NCBI RefSeq assembly: GCF_000949385.2
Contig: NZ_JYKO02000001.1
Span: 3,792,770 to 3,856,769, forward strand
DNA length: 64,000 nucleotides
Direction of reading: 5' to 3'
Source: Pseudomonas sp. LFM046
GTDB lineage: Bacteria; Pseudomonadota; Gammaproteobacteria; Pseudomonadales; Pseudomonadaceae
The notes beneath the pieces were generated by a model. That model had not been told where the DNA came from. It was given only the letters and a program-made list of their open reading frames with translations, and did no database searches. The translations under genes and the position numbers were made by a program. Of the stretch, positions 62,976-64,000 are shown piece after piece (within the stretch, counting starts at the first letter, position 1; the number at the start of each line of letters is the position of its first letter).

Positions 62976-63791
62976 TCAGATGTCCAGTAGATCGCGGGCG
63001 ATGGCCTGAAGTTTACGGGTCAGCGGGCCGACCGGCCAGTGATGCCCTTCTACAGCGCGCACCGGCCAGACCCCGAAGAGGCTATTACAGAGGAAGACCT
63101 CGTCGGCGCGGAGGAATTCATCGAAGGGGATATCACGCACCTCTACCGCCAGACCCGCGGACCGGGCGCTGTCGAGCAGGGCCCCGCGCATCACGCCAGC
63201 AACGCCGCAACGAGACAGATCGGCAGTGACGAGCGCGCCATCGCGTACGATGAACAGGTTGCTGAATACGCCTTCGATCACGCGGCCAGACTGGTCGCGC
63301 ATCAGACCCTCCGCGAAATCGCCACCCTGCCATTCAGCGCGGGCCAGAACCTGCTCCAGACGATTCAGGTGCTTGAGACCCGCCAGCAGTGGCTGCTCGG
63401 CGAGTCGGGTCGCACAGGGGAACAGTTGCACACCGTTTTCCCCGTTGGCTTCCGGGTAGGCCGGGAACGGGCTGCCCTGGAGGATTCGCCGGGGCAGTGC
63501 AACAACAGGCGGTGCATAGCCGCGCAGCCCTTCGCCACGGGTGACCATCAGTTTGACGACGCCCGCCCCCAAGCCGGCCGAATAGGCCAGCAGCTCGGTG
63601 CGCATCAACTGAAGATCGAGAGGAATGCCGAGGCGACGGCAGCCTTCGGCCAGCCGCGCCATGTGGTACTCAAGCAATGGGGGTCGGCCGGCGCGAACGG
63701 CAATGGTCTCGAAAAGCCCATCGCCGTAGGCCAGGCCGCGATCCTTGATGGACAGCGACTCGGCCGGATGGCCGTCGACCCAGTTCGGCAT
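62976..63791 (-). CDS. pabC: Aminodeoxychorismate lyase
   Basis: A 271-aa fold-type IV PLP enzyme that releases pyruvate from 4-amino-4-deoxychorismate to give p-aminobenzoate for folate. It shows the start motif DRGLAYGDGLFET (17-29), the catalytic Lys in GLKHLNRLEQVLARAEW (about 138) and EGVFSNLFIV. The start overlaps the fabF stop by one base (TGATG). Confidence 0.94.
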   Translation of the reverse strand: MPNWVDGHPAESLSIKDRGLAYGDGLFETIAVRAGRPPLLEYHMARLAEGCRRLGIPLDLQLMRTELLAYSAGLGAGVVKLMVTRGEGLRGYAPPVVALPRRILQGSPFPAYPEANGENGVQLFPCATRLAEQPLLAGLKHLNRLEQVLARAEWQGGDFAEGLMRDQSGRVIEGVFSNLFIVRDGALVTADLSRCGVAGVMRGALLDSARSAGLAVEVRDIPFDEFLRADEVFLCNSLFGVWPVRAVEGHHWPVGPLTRKLQAIARDLLDI

Positions 63792-64000
63792 CAGCCTGCG
63801 AACCGACGGAACACCAGGGAGCCGTTGGTGCCGCCGAAGCCGAAGGAGTTGGACAGGACCACGTCGATCTCCATGGAACGAGCTTCATGGGGCACGAAGT
63901 CGAGGTCGCAGCCGTCGTCCGGCTCTTCCAGGTTGATGGTGGGCGGCGCCACCTGGTCGCGCAGGGCCAGCACGCTGAAGATGGCTTCCACGGCACCAGC
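63791..64000 (-). CDS. fabF: Beta-ketoacyl-ACP synthase II (3' part)
   Basis: The last 69 codons of the condensing enzyme of fatty acid elongation. The visible C-terminus ([16 protein letters not shown] and [15 protein letters not shown]) is that of KAS II; the active-site residues lie outside the window. The gene runs off the right edge (5' end missing). Confidence 0.92.
   Translation of the reverse strand, partial: AGAVEAIFSVLALRDQVAPPTINLEEPDDGCDLDFVPHEARSMEIDVVLSNSFGFGGTNGSLVFRRFAG

Overview
The window is 64 kb of GC-rich chromosome from a Pseudomonas close to the P. aeruginosa / P. resinovorans / P. otitidis group. Evidence for this is the gene content and order: speE-alkA, aroC-MFS-mtnB-mtnD-mtnC, prmB-smr-folE-hemerythrin, the full atuR/atuABCDEFGH terpene cluster, plaF next to etfBA/etfQO, and rgsA-tatD-pilZ-holB-tmk-mltG-pabC-fabF. 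From memory, these match P. aeruginosa PAO1 blocks around PA1653-PA1687 (inverted), PA2876-PA2897 and PA2949-PA2965. I see no prophage, insertion sequence, CRISPR array, rRNA or tRNA.

Layout. 1-310: intergenic DNA with TTGTCGACA-type palindromes. 311-3369: three-gene operon of a retropepsin-like protease, an inactive-transglutaminase/7TM protein and an ATP-grasp ligase. 3627-6622: speE, alkA-ogt (alkylation repair), periplasmic histidine phosphatase. 6805-11076: methionine-salvage genes mtnC, mtnD and mtnB read from the aroC side with an MFS carrier. 11208-17779: hydrolase, prmB, an isochorismatase-like protein without its usual Cys, Smr protein, folE, Gfa-like protein and an Anr-controlled hemerythrin. 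17991-20316: GST-aminotransferase operon divergent from a MarR regulator with twin operators. 20313-30006: transporters (LysE, BenE, ZIP, PACE), LysR, oxidoreductases, pyrF, a CPBP protease and a solute-binding protein.

30072-42371 is the acyclic terpene (citronellol/geraniol) catabolic cluster: the TetR repressor AtuR, two AtuR-type operators, then atuA-H. Acids are activated to CoA esters (AtuH), desaturated (AtuD), carboxylated (AtuC/AtuF), hydrated (AtuE) and processed by SDRs (AtuB, AtuG). Four junctions of this operon carry GTAGGG...CCCTAC inverted-repeat elements of different types, and further copies lie elsewhere in the window.

42570-49841 holds envelope and regulatory genes: a Pro/Ala-rich lipoprotein, an operon of VWA lipoprotein, ECF sigma and membrane anti-sigma, a MocR regulator with a direct-repeat operator, and a translationally coupled operon of solute-binding protein, DUF4398 lipoprotein and DUF4398-OmpA lipoprotein. 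49956-54615 joins the membrane phospholipase PlaF to the electron-transfer flavoprotein system; etfQO has a near-consensus promoter next to a PsrA box. 54667-64000 holds DUF1285 and DUF4823 proteins, moaA, a TetR regulator, a class-V aminotransferase, the small RNA rgsA, and the housekeeping run tatD-pilZ-holB-tmk-mltG-pabC ending in the 3' part of fabF.

The strongest non-coding observations are the regulatory palindromes (Anr, MarR, AtuR, MocR, PsrA and GntR types), the intergenic element family, rgsA, and the absence of any genes between the hemerythrin and GST genes, where PAO1 carries a type VI secretion island.
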